Of a stretch of DNA of 64,000 nt, positions 10,401-20,874 are shown piece after piece. The stretch covers positions 116,691,849-116,755,848 of the forward strand of contig NC_039359.1 in the NCBI RefSeq assembly GCF_003573695.1. The letters are read 5' to 3'. How positions within the stretch are numbered: position 1 is the stretch's first letter; each line of letters opens with the position of its first letter. Position numbers and translations under genes: made by a program. The notes under the pieces are model-generated. The model saw only the letters and a program-made list of their open reading frames with translations, searched no databases and was not told the DNA's origin. The DNA is from Papaver somniferum. Lineage: Eukaryota; Streptophyta; Magnoliopsida; Ranunculales; Papaveraceae.

Positions 10401-13400
10401 TGAAAACTTAGGCTTCAGGTGTTGTGCAGAGGCCATTTAGCAACTCACGACTTTCTGTTGCAGGTGGCACAGCTATCCATGAAATGGGTGATCAACGAAC
10501 AGTTGTTTCTTCGAGTCATGTAGTTCCTGCTGAGAGCAAATTGATCGCCTCCGCAAATGTAGGAGATCATCATCAAGTGGGCAAACTTGTGTCTCATGAT
10601 GCAAACATTTCTCAGTTTTCACCATTGATAAACGAAAAATCAACTTCAGACTTCGAAAACTCTTTCATGCTTGAAAAGATTCCTAACAAATTCCAGGGAG
10701 ATGAAAAGTCTCAGGTCTTGGAATCATCACAACCTTCGTTGTCGTCTATTCCTGGTGGAGTTTATGCTGGTAGACCTTCATCTAGTTATGGTAGCAGGTC
10801 GCAACAACTTATCGCCTCTCAGAAAGGTAGTATAGCTGACACTTATTACTTTTCAGCCGAAGTATAGTTCTTTTCCCATTCATGGATGCACCAGTAAGAA
10901 AAACAGGTAGCTAATAAAGCTTTTGGTTATCATATTGAACTGCCCTGCAGAAAATAAGGTGTCCAAAGAATTTGTTAAGCCAAAGTTAGATTAATAGTAT
11001 AAATTATCCCAGTTCTTCTCTTTTCCTTATCTTCCTCCGTTTTCCCTTTCTCTATTGAATTTGCGATTCCCACTTGTTGTAGGAGATTTTTCGCTAAGAT
11101 ACAATAACATATTGATTTTTATGTTAATGCTTCCCTATCTTCATTGGCGATGTTTTGTCCTGTTGCAGATATTGCGCACAACTTGGTCGATTTGAGCTCT
11201 TTTTATTTTACTTTAAGTAATCTATAACTGCTTATAAAATTGTATTCATAGCAACTAATGGTTTAAACTAGTGAATGACCCTACTTGAAGTTAAACAATG
11301 GCTATTTTACTTTTTGTTTTCAGCTGTAGGGCCGATTAAGGAGTGGAAACCAAAACCAATAACCCCTAATCCAGCCGTAGTGTTTGGAGCCATTGGCACA
11401 TATGAAGCCGAAGCTGGTGCCGAATCATTGCCTACAGTCGGTGCCTCTTCTTCTGAGACTGAGACCTCAAACCTGCAGAAGAAGTTACAAGAGTTGCATT
11501 TTTCGCATGGGCAGCATGTTATCATTCCAAACCATCTCCAAGTTGCTGAAGCTGAAAGATCTGGCTTGAGTTTTGGAAGCTTTGATGCCAACTTTGTTGT
11601 GAACTATGGTGATTTCTACGGCAGTAACAAGAGCCGAACACCTGTATCTGAAACCTCCGAAGGGATTGAAGAAGCTGATGAGGATCATTCATCAAGGTCC
11701 TCATGATTTACTTATTTCTCATTTGCAGTTCAGTTTAATATTTATCTACTAAGTTGGTGTTTGATTGCGGTATGGGTGTGTGGTTTCAGTTTGAACGCCA
11801 CCATGACATATACAGTGGAATGTGTTCCTCAATGGGGGATCCACAACTAAATTAGCATCTTCTGTCTCACACAATTCACATATTTTCTTCTCATTTTAGC
11901 TTCACTGTTTTATGCAGCATTCAAAATACGTCCCCAAACTCTGATGAAGGAGATTATCATAATGATGCACCATCTCCGAGGGATATACCAGAAAATTCAA
12001 CTCCTGGAGATGCAGAAACTGCAGTGCCGGAATACGACCACTCCAAGCCAGAGATGGCTCAGCCACCCGTGGGTCCTCATTATTCTGTCGTTCATACTGC
12101 ACCAACTTACTCCACTTTCGGATTGATGCCACCTATGCTAGGAACTCAGTTTGCTCCATTTGATAGCTCCGAGCCTCAGGCACGTGATGTCTCCCGTCTT
12201 CCAGGCTTCGTCGTAAGCGCTAAATTCTTTATTGACGAGTTTGTTGCTCTATGTTTGTTTGCTCTTTTTCTTTTTATCACACAGTGCTTCATGTTTCCAG
12301 CATATATCATGCTTCTAGTAAGTTATTTGTTCATATATAGAGTGTTATTACTCTATCCTCTTTCTGAATTGCTTTATACCGTAGTATCTGGACTCTAAGC
12401 ACTTCCCGGGTTGCATATTAGTTCCTACCATATTCCCTCTCTTAAAAATATTTGATTTGACTGAACACGTATATTAGCACTTCGCCGACACCTTTGCAAA
12501 TTTTGAACGGCTCATATTGTCTTAGTCTGTTTCATAACCTTCAGACACTTGAATGCCATTCAGGTCTAGCAACCATTTGATCCATACCCATTTATACCGT
12601 CTTGGTGTTGATGGTAGTGGGCGCCTTCTTTAGAGATGCAGTACTAGTGCAAGTAAAAATAATCTATTCATTAATTATAAAAACAGAAACTGCGAATGTG
12701 GCACTCTTAATGATTGACGAAGATCGAATTGCATATTATCAAAACGAACACTACTTGTCTGATTCCAAGTGTTTTCAGAAAGACTTGGTAGTTGGTAAGT
12801 CTCATTTGAAATAAATCAACCATCTCGTTTGACAAGTGAACTTGTATTAGCTGTACATTCCTGAATAATGTTCTTGATTTTTGGATATGGCAAGGACAAA
12901 GTTTGCGGGGTTCATTTTGAATTGTTAAACCATAATTTCATCTCATCTTGATGATGTGCTATTGTGATGGGAGTAAGGAACATAACTTTTATGCTGTTTA
13001 TGACTTATCCAGTTTTCTTCATAGTTTATACTAATTAATGCATATCGTTTGCTAGGAAGTACTATACAGTTTTCTTTTCAGAAGCTGAAAGTAAAGTTTT
13101 TACTGAACTTTTTAAGCTATGTATTCTCTCTTGAATGCTAATATCTACATGTCATTGGATTTGCTAATTTACTTTCCCGTTCGCAGTCTTCATATTTCGT
13201 TCCCATTTTTTAATGCTTGTGTGCATGATCAAATGCAGAGTGGGAATTCTATGGTTCTATCTACAGCTGGTCCAACCCCACTTGTGACCCAGGCTGCCGG
13301 AGTGATGCAGAGCTCTGTACCTATGACCCAGCAATCAGTTCCTGTTTTTCGGCAACCTGCCGGTGTACTGTCCCATTATCCTCCTAATTACATTCCATAT

Positions 13401-14468
13401 AGCCAATTTTTCTCCCCATTCTATGTACCACCTCCAACAATTCACCATTTTTTGAGCAACCCTGCTTTCCCTCAGCAACCTCCCACTGGCAGTGTATATC
13501 CATCTCCTGCAGCTGCCAGTGGCATCAAATACTCTTTTCCACACTATAAACCTGGAACTAATACAGGAAATTCAGCCCATATCGGAATTCCAACCGGTTA
13601 TGGACCATATAGTTCCTCCTCAGCTGGTTATGGTCCTAGTCCAGCTACGACTGCTGCTAACTCAAATGGCAGTGAGGATCGTGCTGCACCTCAGAGCAAG
13701 GAAAATAATGTCTATATCACCGGACAACAGGTCCATTTTTGTTTCTCTTTTCTTGATTGCAGTTCGCTTTCTAGTATATATTAGTGGAAATTGCATGTGT
13801 TAGTTAATAATTCGAGAAAGTTATGGATATTACTTTCCCCCATTGCTTGTGGTGTGGGACTTTGCAACTCGTAACTTTTTTCTTATATTTACATGGAAGT
13901 TGTTATATCAAGTTTGGAAGTTGCTGTCTATTTTTCCAAACAAGTATGTTGGCTTTCATCAGCTTAAGTATTTGATTGTGTTAGCGATTTTTAAATTGGT
14001 AGTTCAAGTCAATCAGGACCCTGCTGTTCATATTTTGTTAGGCCAATCCATTCTAGTAAAATGTTCTTAACCTAGTTGAGATACATTTTTAAAATACGAG
14101 ATATGGTGTGAGTTAATTTTACTTATTATCTGGAAGATGAAGGTATTTGCTGATAACTGTGAGCTTTTTGTCTACAGAGTGAAGGTTCAGCTGTCTGGGT
14201 TCCCGCACCGAGCCGTGACATTTCTGGAATGCAGGCTAGCTCATTCTACAATCTTTCTCCGCAAGGGCAGCATGTTACCTTCCCACCACAAGGCGGCCAT
14301 AGTGCATTTGGTGGAGTATATCACCCCGCACAGACGGTCTCTGCTGCATCTGTGCATCCACTGCTGCAACAGTCCCAAATGGCTGGGGGTGTAGAAATTT
14401 TGGGACCAACAACTGGTATTTATCAACAGCCTCAACGTGCTCCAATCAACTGGACCAATAATCACTGA
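7437..14468 (+). CDS. GIP1L: GBF-interacting protein 1-like, ten exons, 819 aa
   Basis: Exons, read from GT/AG borders and protein similarity: 7437-7608, 8106-8149, 8906-9011, 9677-9800, 10193-10347, 10419-10826, 11324-11696, 11918-12212, 13239-13730, 14178-14468. They total 2460 nt and stay in frame to TGA. Residues about 10-60 (IPNNVKKMIQNIKEIAG ... YAMLKECSMDPNETTQKLL) form the helical N-terminal domain of GIP1 (DUF1296 type), and an Arg/Gly stretch follows (GPQGRAGRGGQG). The rest is long, Ser/Pro/Gln-rich and probably disordered, with family blocks such as GPIKEWKPKP, LPVFRQ-like PVFRQPAGVLSHYPPNYIPY and ENNVYITGQQ. In Arabidopsis GIP1 binds G-box binding factors and raises their DNA binding; other members are poorly characterised. 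Length is close to family size, though one conserved block seems missing between exons 8 and 9. Convergent with SKP1. Confidence 0.92.
9200..9560 (+). repeat. diverged ~90 bp tandem repeat in GIP1-like intron 3
   Basis: About four imperfect units share the blocks ACATACTATGTT, GCTAGAGTTTC, ATCTACA, CTAGGTTTGAAGT and TTCATGCAT. The last two units (about 9376-9468 and 9469-9560) are the clearest. No exon evidence overlaps them. Confidence 0.7.
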
Positions 14469-14961
14469 AATATGGTATAAAAATTCTTGCGACTCATAGA
14501 ACAAAGAGTACCCAGTTAATCTAGGGATTTTTGAAGAAGAAATGTTATGGAAGGAGGGAAAGCATCAAGATGAAGATACAGCATTGGCCTTATTGGAGCA
14601 TGTAAATATGTAAAAGGTGAATCATTTTTTGGGCACTACCCATATTTCTTTGGGGACTGCTGGAAAGAGACAAAATAAGGTTATCCTTAAGTAAATCTCA
14701 TAGTCCCTTGTCCATATATTTCTGTTAATTGCTAAAATGTTTTTGTGTTATTATTTGTTAATCATTGGTAAGACAGTAAACTAATTATAGAAGTATGATT
14801 AGATTATATAGATTTAAACTGGATCAATTTAAAATTTCAGAGGAAGAGTTAGATTGGAATTTTGTAAAAGAAAAAAAAGAGGAACAATTCTTTAAGAAAA
14901 CCTAGAAATACAGTAAAACAACATGCTTATGCTTGAAAAGTAACATAACACAGTAAACATA
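14469..14961. other. intergenic: facing 3' UTRs
   Basis: AT-rich spacer of 493 bp between the stop codons of the GIP1-like and SKP1 genes, which converge. It must hold both 3' UTRs and polyadenylation regions. I see no other gene. Confidence 0.6.
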
Positions 14962-15432
14962 TCATTCAAAAGCCCACTGGTTCTCCCTTCTAACCTCCTC
15001 CTCTTCCTCAGGGGTGAAGTCATTCTTAATATTGAACGTCTTGCGAATTTCCTCCGGTGTCTTTCCCTTGATCATATCCGCAACTGTCTGGCAAGTCAAG
15101 TCCAATAAGTTCTTAATATTCAAGTAGTTTGCTGCTAAGACAATATCGAACAATGTAGCTTGATCGACCTTAACAAAATCAGCATCCCAGGTCTTAAGTT
15201 TTTCTTCTTCCTCAGCTTTAGCATCGTCCCCTTTAGGACTTGGGACATGTTTCTTGCAGTATTCAACAACTTCAGCCAGAATCTTGCTTGTTACATTAGG
15301 CAAAGGTATTCCGTTGTCAGCACAATCGTCTTCGATCATATGCTTAATTGTTTGAGATTGAAGGGCAACATCTTCAGTAACTTCAAAAGCTTCTCCATCA
15401 GAACTCAAGTTTACCATCTTTGAAGTCGACAT
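14962..15432 (-). CDS. SKP1: SKP1-like protein, SCF ubiquitin ligase adaptor (156 aa)
   Basis: SKP1 links CUL1 to F-box proteins in SCF ubiquitin ligases. The single exon reads [18 protein letters not shown] and ends ENQWAFE. Residues about 5-65 are the BTB/POZ-like fold ([29 protein letters not shown]). An acidic linker follows ([12 protein letters not shown]). Residues about 95-156 are the F-box-binding SKP1 domain ([42 protein letters not shown] split over several helices, then [18 protein letters not shown]). The ATG at 15432 is chosen because it gives the usual SKP1 N-terminus; the frame is open upstream but without an ATG. It is full length with no defects. A TATA box stands 118 bp upstream. 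Plants have many SKP1 paralogues, so the exact orthologue is not assigned. Confidence 0.95.
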   Translation of the reverse strand: MSTSKMVNLSSDGEAFEVTEDVALQSQTIKHMIEDDCADNGIPLPNVTSKILAEVVEYCKKHVPSPKGDDAKAEEEEKLKTWDADFVKVDQATLFDIVLAANYLNIKNLLDLTCQTVADMIKGKTPEEIRKTFNIKNDFTPEEEEEVRRENQWAFE

Positions 15433-15548
15433 GATGACCTGTTCAAACAAAGTTTGAAAGAAAAATTAGAAATTTTGATGAACAGAGGAAGAAAAGCAGA
15501 CAAGAAAGAATCGACTGTGAGAAGTGAGAACCCAATTCCTTTGCTCAC

Positions 15549-15560
15549 AGATATATATAG
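15549..15560 (-). promoter_or_regulatory. TATA box of SKP1
   Basis: The minus strand reads GGCCTATATATATCTGTG about 120 bp before the SKP1 ATG, giving a 5' leader of roughly 85-95 nt. Confidence 0.6.
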
Positions 15561-15931
15561 GCCTTTCGAATTCTATATTTAGGAAGGCTTGCTAAAATTT
15601 TGGACTAGGAAGGGATTGCTAAATTTTGGGATAGAAGAAGTTGTCTTCGTTCGGGAAACTGAAGATCAAGTTTTGGAAAGCAAAGGACGTATGTCTTGGC
15701 ACCAAATCCTAGCTGTTTTTGCTTCCGCAATACTACAGCTCCTACTGAGTTCTGAAACCTGAGTTTCTATGAGCAGATTTTACTGTACTGGCTCGAGGGT
15801 AAAAATCTACAAGTTTACAACTTAAGGTTGTAATGCTTTGGCATGCTGTAGCTTATGTACTGATGATTGACAAGTACTTATTAAGTATTACATTATGCAA
15901 TAAAGAAATAAATTCACAATAGATGTGCAGT

Positions 15932-18900
15932 TTATGCATCTCTGAGCGGTTGCTGTTGTTCTAGGAACTCATTTTCCCTCCTGATGGCTTCAAGATCTGC
16001 TTGCAGCTTGTACATGTTTAAACTGTTAGAGGCCATCTTTGCAAGCTTTGCTTCTTGTTCAGTTACTGCTCTTCTTGCTCTATCAGTTGCTAGGATTTTC
16101 TGGGATAACAAATCAAAACTCTCGTGGATGCTAGTCAGTAGCAAATAAGCTTGCCGCCTAACTGGGTCTTTCTTTGCATCCCTACACAAGAAACAACACA
16201 AATCTCAATCTCAGTTAAGTATCCAAGCAGAACACTACTTTTATTTTTTCTTTATTTTTTTTCTATTTCCAAATTATAAGCAAACTTGTAACTAACAATT
16301 AACCATTAAACCAAATTGAGAAGCTCTAACTTGCGTTTGGAAGTAGATTATATTTCTCTATGTATAATTCATTTGACCATCTCCAACAAGGTAGTTGTAG
16401 TAGTATCTCTTGTATATTACGTTTTAGCTTTATTTAAATGGTGTCTCAACAAACAGCAGCACAAATATATTAAAAGCTACAGCAAATCATATACCTGAAC
16501 ACAGTCTCATCAACTACGGTGAAAGTTCGATGAAGACGGTCTTGAATGGAGTTGCTCTCCAACTGAAGCTCACGTGTTTCTTTCAAGATGCGCTCAATGT
16601 CTGCATCTTGTTTCCTGCTGTTTTTAGTAATCTCTGTTATCCTCTGAATATAGGATTTTCTTGACGCACCTTTGGGTTGGCTCTTAAGCTCCACTGTAAG
16701 TCTGGAAAGTTCTTCCTCTCTGAATTATTAGTCCGTCAGCAAGTTAAATTAGTACCACTGAATGTTTTAATCAAATGAGCACAAGAAATTACTGAATCTG
16801 CTTACAGAAATTTGTATAATTATTTTATTCTCTTATTACAGTGCAAGGAGATCAGAACTGTGAAGACAATCTTCCTCGATGTCACATCAAACAGACATCT
16901 TTGGCAGCTAAAAAGAATTTTGCTTCTTAATTTATCAACTAAAATAGTTCAGCTTCAAACAATATCCCATGCTCCATTACCAAAAACAATACTTTCTAAA
17001 ACCTTTGCCTCAAATTTATTTTCAGACCAGTAGATTCCTTAAATTTTTAATTAGTTAGATACAGATAAAAGAAGTTTTACTCTCTTTTTTTTTAAGCTTA
17101 AAATTTACTTAATTACTGTATTTATGTCTTGAAGTTAAAATACCTCTTTTTAATTTCAGATCTGATTGCCTCTGTTTCAGGCTCGATTTCATGCACCTTA
17201 TGAAGTTTTTCCAGCACTTCTGGATTTTGCATGCTACGTGATTCCTCGAGGCTTCTTTTTTTCTCCGAGAAAGATTTTTCAACTGCATCGCTGTAGGACA
17301 AAGGCAGCTTAGTTTTTTACTTCCACAAATAAACAGTATTTCATTCAAAATAAAAGAGGTTTGAACTGTTCAGTGTTTCATAAACCATTTTTTCCTGCCT
17401 CCAATCATACATTTCTCGAAATCGTCTCCAAATATTTATGATTGGTCTGTAGCCTGGTTACAAGGTAGGAAAATGTTGATTTCCAAGAGAAGAAATGAGT
17501 AATACCATTGCGCCTCCAACTGCAAGAGAGACTGCCTTCTCGATTCTAATTGTCTAGTTAGGTCTTCAATATGGAAGTCCAAAGGATGCTGCTCATCTGA
17601 TGTCATTCTTATTGCCCATTTCAACAACTCGTTGTCCACCTCTAAAAGATGAGATTCTGAAGTTTTCTCTGCCACTTCCTTCTGCAGCATCGTTTCTTGG
17701 CTTCGTAACTCTTTGATGCTACTTTTTAACTGAAGACAATCAATGAAACAAGCCAATCAGGAGTCTGTAACCAGTTTGGATTTGAAAAAGGAAAGAAAAG
17801 AATCTATGACCCATTATTGCTTTCTCATAATATACTTTTAGTCATATCTGCAACAATTATGCTACAAAGGACCAAAACCGAAAGCTTCAGAATGCATCCC
17901 CAAATCAGTAAAGGATACACTATTTTGGTATACAAAAACCTGAGGTACGCACACTGAAGTTTACTTTGTGGTCCTTTTTACTGAAGAGAAAATATTTGTG
18001 TCTCAAAAACTATGACTTAAAATTTTTGGTGCTTCAGCCTAATTAGCTTTATTTTATTTGCAAAGCCTTTGAGAAATGGGTCAGAATCACTATCAGAAAC
18101 AGAAAATCCTCTGATCTAGTCCAATTCATATATCTAGCAAGTTTACTATCTTGCTCCAACTTACCCTGGATGATGACGCTTGTAGAGAGGCCAGTTTCTG
18201 CTTAAGTTTCGTAGTACTATCATTTACTTGAGGTGGTGAATCAGCAGCCGCCTTGATTATCTCTGAGGAGTTCTCCATAATTTCCCCCTCTTTTTCGTAT
18301 CCAGCATCTTCCGCATTTGATTCAAGTGATTCTGATTTTGATAAACTTGCAATAGCAGGCTCATTATTCCGCTGCAGAGGTAAAGAAGCATCAAGTGGAT
18401 CATTGATAATAACCTCATCACTAACGGTACTTGAGGACTCTCGGACCTCTTCTTTCACTCTTGGTTCCACGACCAAACTAGCAACGGGCTCATTCAAGTC
18501 AGCTTCTTTTCCACCTTCTGATATCTCAGACAGCTTATCTACCAAAAATCTGACCAACTTATAGGAGTCCTCTTCAGAAGGATACAGGAACTGCCGTAAG
18601 CAACACATATAATTTCAGAATGATATACATTGCAATGAAATTAGAAGAAACAGTAGTAGGACAGCTAGCCAAACATAAGCATAAAAACATGAACTAGCAA
18701 AGACGGAGTTCCCTCGTAAGAACCCAAATCTACTAAAACAAATTAGACTCGATATGAACAAATGAAATTACTCACATGATCACGTAGATTGACATAAAAA
18801 AATGATCTCGAATTAAAAAAAGATGGTCTCATGATTTCGGCTTCTTGATTGCATCTAAATAGTTCCTTTAAGTAAATCAGAATCCTATTGATAGACGTTT

Positions 18901-19228
18901 GTTTAAAAATCAAACAAAGCATTCTAATATTCATCATTTATTAAGAAAAATGAAGTAACAGTAGTAGTACCTGATTGAAGCTCATATCTCCTCTATACCC
19001 TAATTTTTTCACAGCAGAAGAGATTTCTGAACATATCTTAAACCTTTCCGCCATAGAGTCCGGTAATGAGGTAGGAAACAACAGAGAATTGTCGATCTGA
19101 CGAAGAGACTGAGAACAGATCGAAACCAACGCAGTTTCTGTAAGGTCTTTGATCTTGAAAACTCCAGCTGGGAGAGAAATACCTGAGTTCTCAAGTGAAT
19201 TGATGAGAATTTCTTGAGCTTCGTCCAT
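15932..19228 (-). CDS. CCDC22: CCDC22 homologue (CCC/Commander complex subunit), six exons, 509 aa
   Basis: Exons on the minus strand: 19228-18971, 18590-18165, 17729-17506, 17290-17144, 16719-16495, 16181-15932. They total 1530 nt and stay in frame to the stop, with GT/AG borders. Residues 1 to about 110 match the CCDC22 N-terminal calponin-homology-like domain (MDEAQEILINSLENSG ... FLYPSEEDSYKLVRFL). A low-complexity acidic linker follows. From about residue 235 to the end are coiled coils with the family signature (SYIQRITEITKNSRKQDADI, ILKETRELQLESNS, VVDETVFR, QAYLLLTSIHESF, ADLEAIRRENEFLEQ). In animals CCDC22 works with CCDC93 and COMMD proteins in endosomal recycling; the plant role is little studied. 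At the exon 3/4 junction the codon reads Cys where relatives appear to have Trp. A Tat retrotransposon lies 395 bp upstream of the ATG. Confidence 0.93.
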
Positions 19229-19622
19229 GGGTGATGAAATAGTAAAATGAGGAGTTTTCAGCTTTTGAAAATTTTAATTTCGTTCTTCTTGTTTTAGTGA
19301 GAGATTTTAGAGTTTTAAGTTTCCAACTTGCCAGAGATATGAAGACGACCTTGTGTTTGTTCTCAAAATACCTAGTGCCCACACCAGGCCCGCAGCTGGA
19401 AAGCCCTCCAAAGTCCAAACAAGCACGTAACTTGAGGACAACCTGCGAGTTGCGAGGTGTTTTGATTTTATTTTTATTTTTTATTTTGTTAAATAGAAAC
19501 TTTTTCTAGGGTACAAACGCCCCATCGAATTATTCGTTACAATTACAATGATGCAAGTTGCGCATGAATTATTCCGGATAAAGATAGTACATGCACGTTT
19601 TTTCTTGTTGTTTCTTTATCGT
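19229..19622 (-). promoter_or_regulatory. short upstream region of CCDC22
   Basis: Only 394 bp separate the CCDC22 ATG from the LTR of the Tat element. No clear TATA box is visible. The core promoter and leader must lie here or partly in the LTR. Confidence 0.4.
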
Positions 19623-20493
19623 TGTAGATGTGGAAAATCCTACAACCAATGACGGATCTACAGCTGGGCTAAAGGGGGCTTTAGCCCGGGTAGGCTTCCC
19701 AGTCCACAAGCCAATTTTTTTTTTTTTTGCTCGACCAAGGCTTCTAGCCCGGGTCTTAAAAGGAAATTTATATTTCCTGGGTCCGTCCCTGCCTACAACT
19801 ACATCCGAAGATAAACATACACACTCCTAATGAAGTAAACAAATAAGAGAAGCACAAGAACACAAGATATACGTGGCTTGGTATGATTACCTACGTCCAC
19901 GGGGGTAAAGGGATGATCTTATTACTTGATTCAAGGTTACAAAGGATGTATCTTCTTACAAACTCACAAATCTCACTCTTAAGCTCTTGGTGTTCTCTCT
20001 TCCCTCACTGATTACTTGCCCTTTAACTCTCTACATAGCCCTCTATTTATAGCCGTAAGTGACGATACATCCAAGTTACAGTGTAAGTTGTGGTACATCT
20101 TTCTTGATGTCCTTCTCGGGTTAGGAATAAAATTTAGTCCGAGATTCTGGGCCGAGCCTAGCAATACCTTCTCATGATGTCCTCTTGTCCGATGCCGTCT
20201 GCTTAATGAATGTTGCCGATGTCGCCCTAGATATATTTAGCCGAGTCTTACTTTGACCAGATTCTTCTTATCTTTTCAACTACTTCGTCAGTGCATTTAT
20301 TGCTCTTGTACTCGATGACCATCCCTTCAGTCACCTCCGACCTTTACACTTATTGTCTTCACGGGTTCCCTTGGTATCTCTTTTCTCGCGCCAAGGCCAA
20401 ATAAGATGATTTGATGCTTCACGGTTCATCTGTTATCGATGCTTCACTACCTAGGATTGTTCCACCTGGACTTGTGGATTATTTACACCTACA
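19623..20493 (-). repeat. 3' LTR of the Tat element (with MITE inside)
   Basis: It pairs with 31686-32404; the extra length is the MITE at 19647-19791 plus its target duplication. An LTR TATA box (minus strand CTATAAATAGAG) lies at 20041-20054. Confidence 0.9.
19647..19791. mobile_element. hAT-type MITE, 145 bp
   Basis: It is flanked by a perfect 8 bp duplication, CCTACAAC (19639-19646 and 19792-19799), and is absent from the sister LTR, which has CCTACAAC once. Ends are inverted repeats: CAATGACGGATC against CAGGGACGGACC. 8 bp duplications and CAGGG termini are marks of hAT elements. The inner AAAGGGGGCTTTAGCCCG is a common plant MITE motif. Confidence 0.88.
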
Positions 20494-20510
20494 TTTATGC
20501 CCCTTCTTTC
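20494..20510 (-). other. polypurine tract of the Tat element
   Basis: The minus strand reads GAAAGAAGGGGCATAAA directly before the 3' LTR, the position and composition expected for plus-strand priming. Confidence 0.65.
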
Positions 20511-20651
20511 ACTCGTGTGACCGACACGAGGGGAAGAAACTGCTTCGTCTTCCACGTCCGCTCCCATGCCGTATTTCACGCCATGTTGTTCCCCACTACA
20601 GTTGTCTTTATGACTTGTTTGACCTCATATGTCGGTTACCACTGCTGAGGG

Positions 20652-20658
20652 TATAAAT
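20652..20658 (+). promoter_or_regulatory. TATA box for the antisense gene in the Tat element
   Basis: GGGTATAAATTCG on the plus strand, about 220 bp before the ATG at 20875, outside the LTR and on the strand opposite to the element's own genes. Confidence 0.5.
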
Positions 20659-20874
20659 TCGTCCCTTAAACCCTTGGTCTTTTATTTCTCCTTTTCAGAG
20701 AACAGCCTTCTCTCTCTTCCTTCAACTGTTGCTCCATCGTTTCTTTGTCTTCTTATTTCCTTGGGAAACTGAATCACCCTTTGTTCATTTCGTGACTCCC
20801 TCTATCGTTGTCGTTGTGTCTTCGCTGCTTGTCTTCATACCTTTCAGTTCGAGTTTTGTTGTTTCTGCTCTTCA

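Noticed and set aside
12602..12814. 70-codon ORF in GIP1-like intron 8 as a possible missing exon
   Set aside because: It does not resemble the family and lacks suitable splice borders; exons 8 and 9 join in phase without it.
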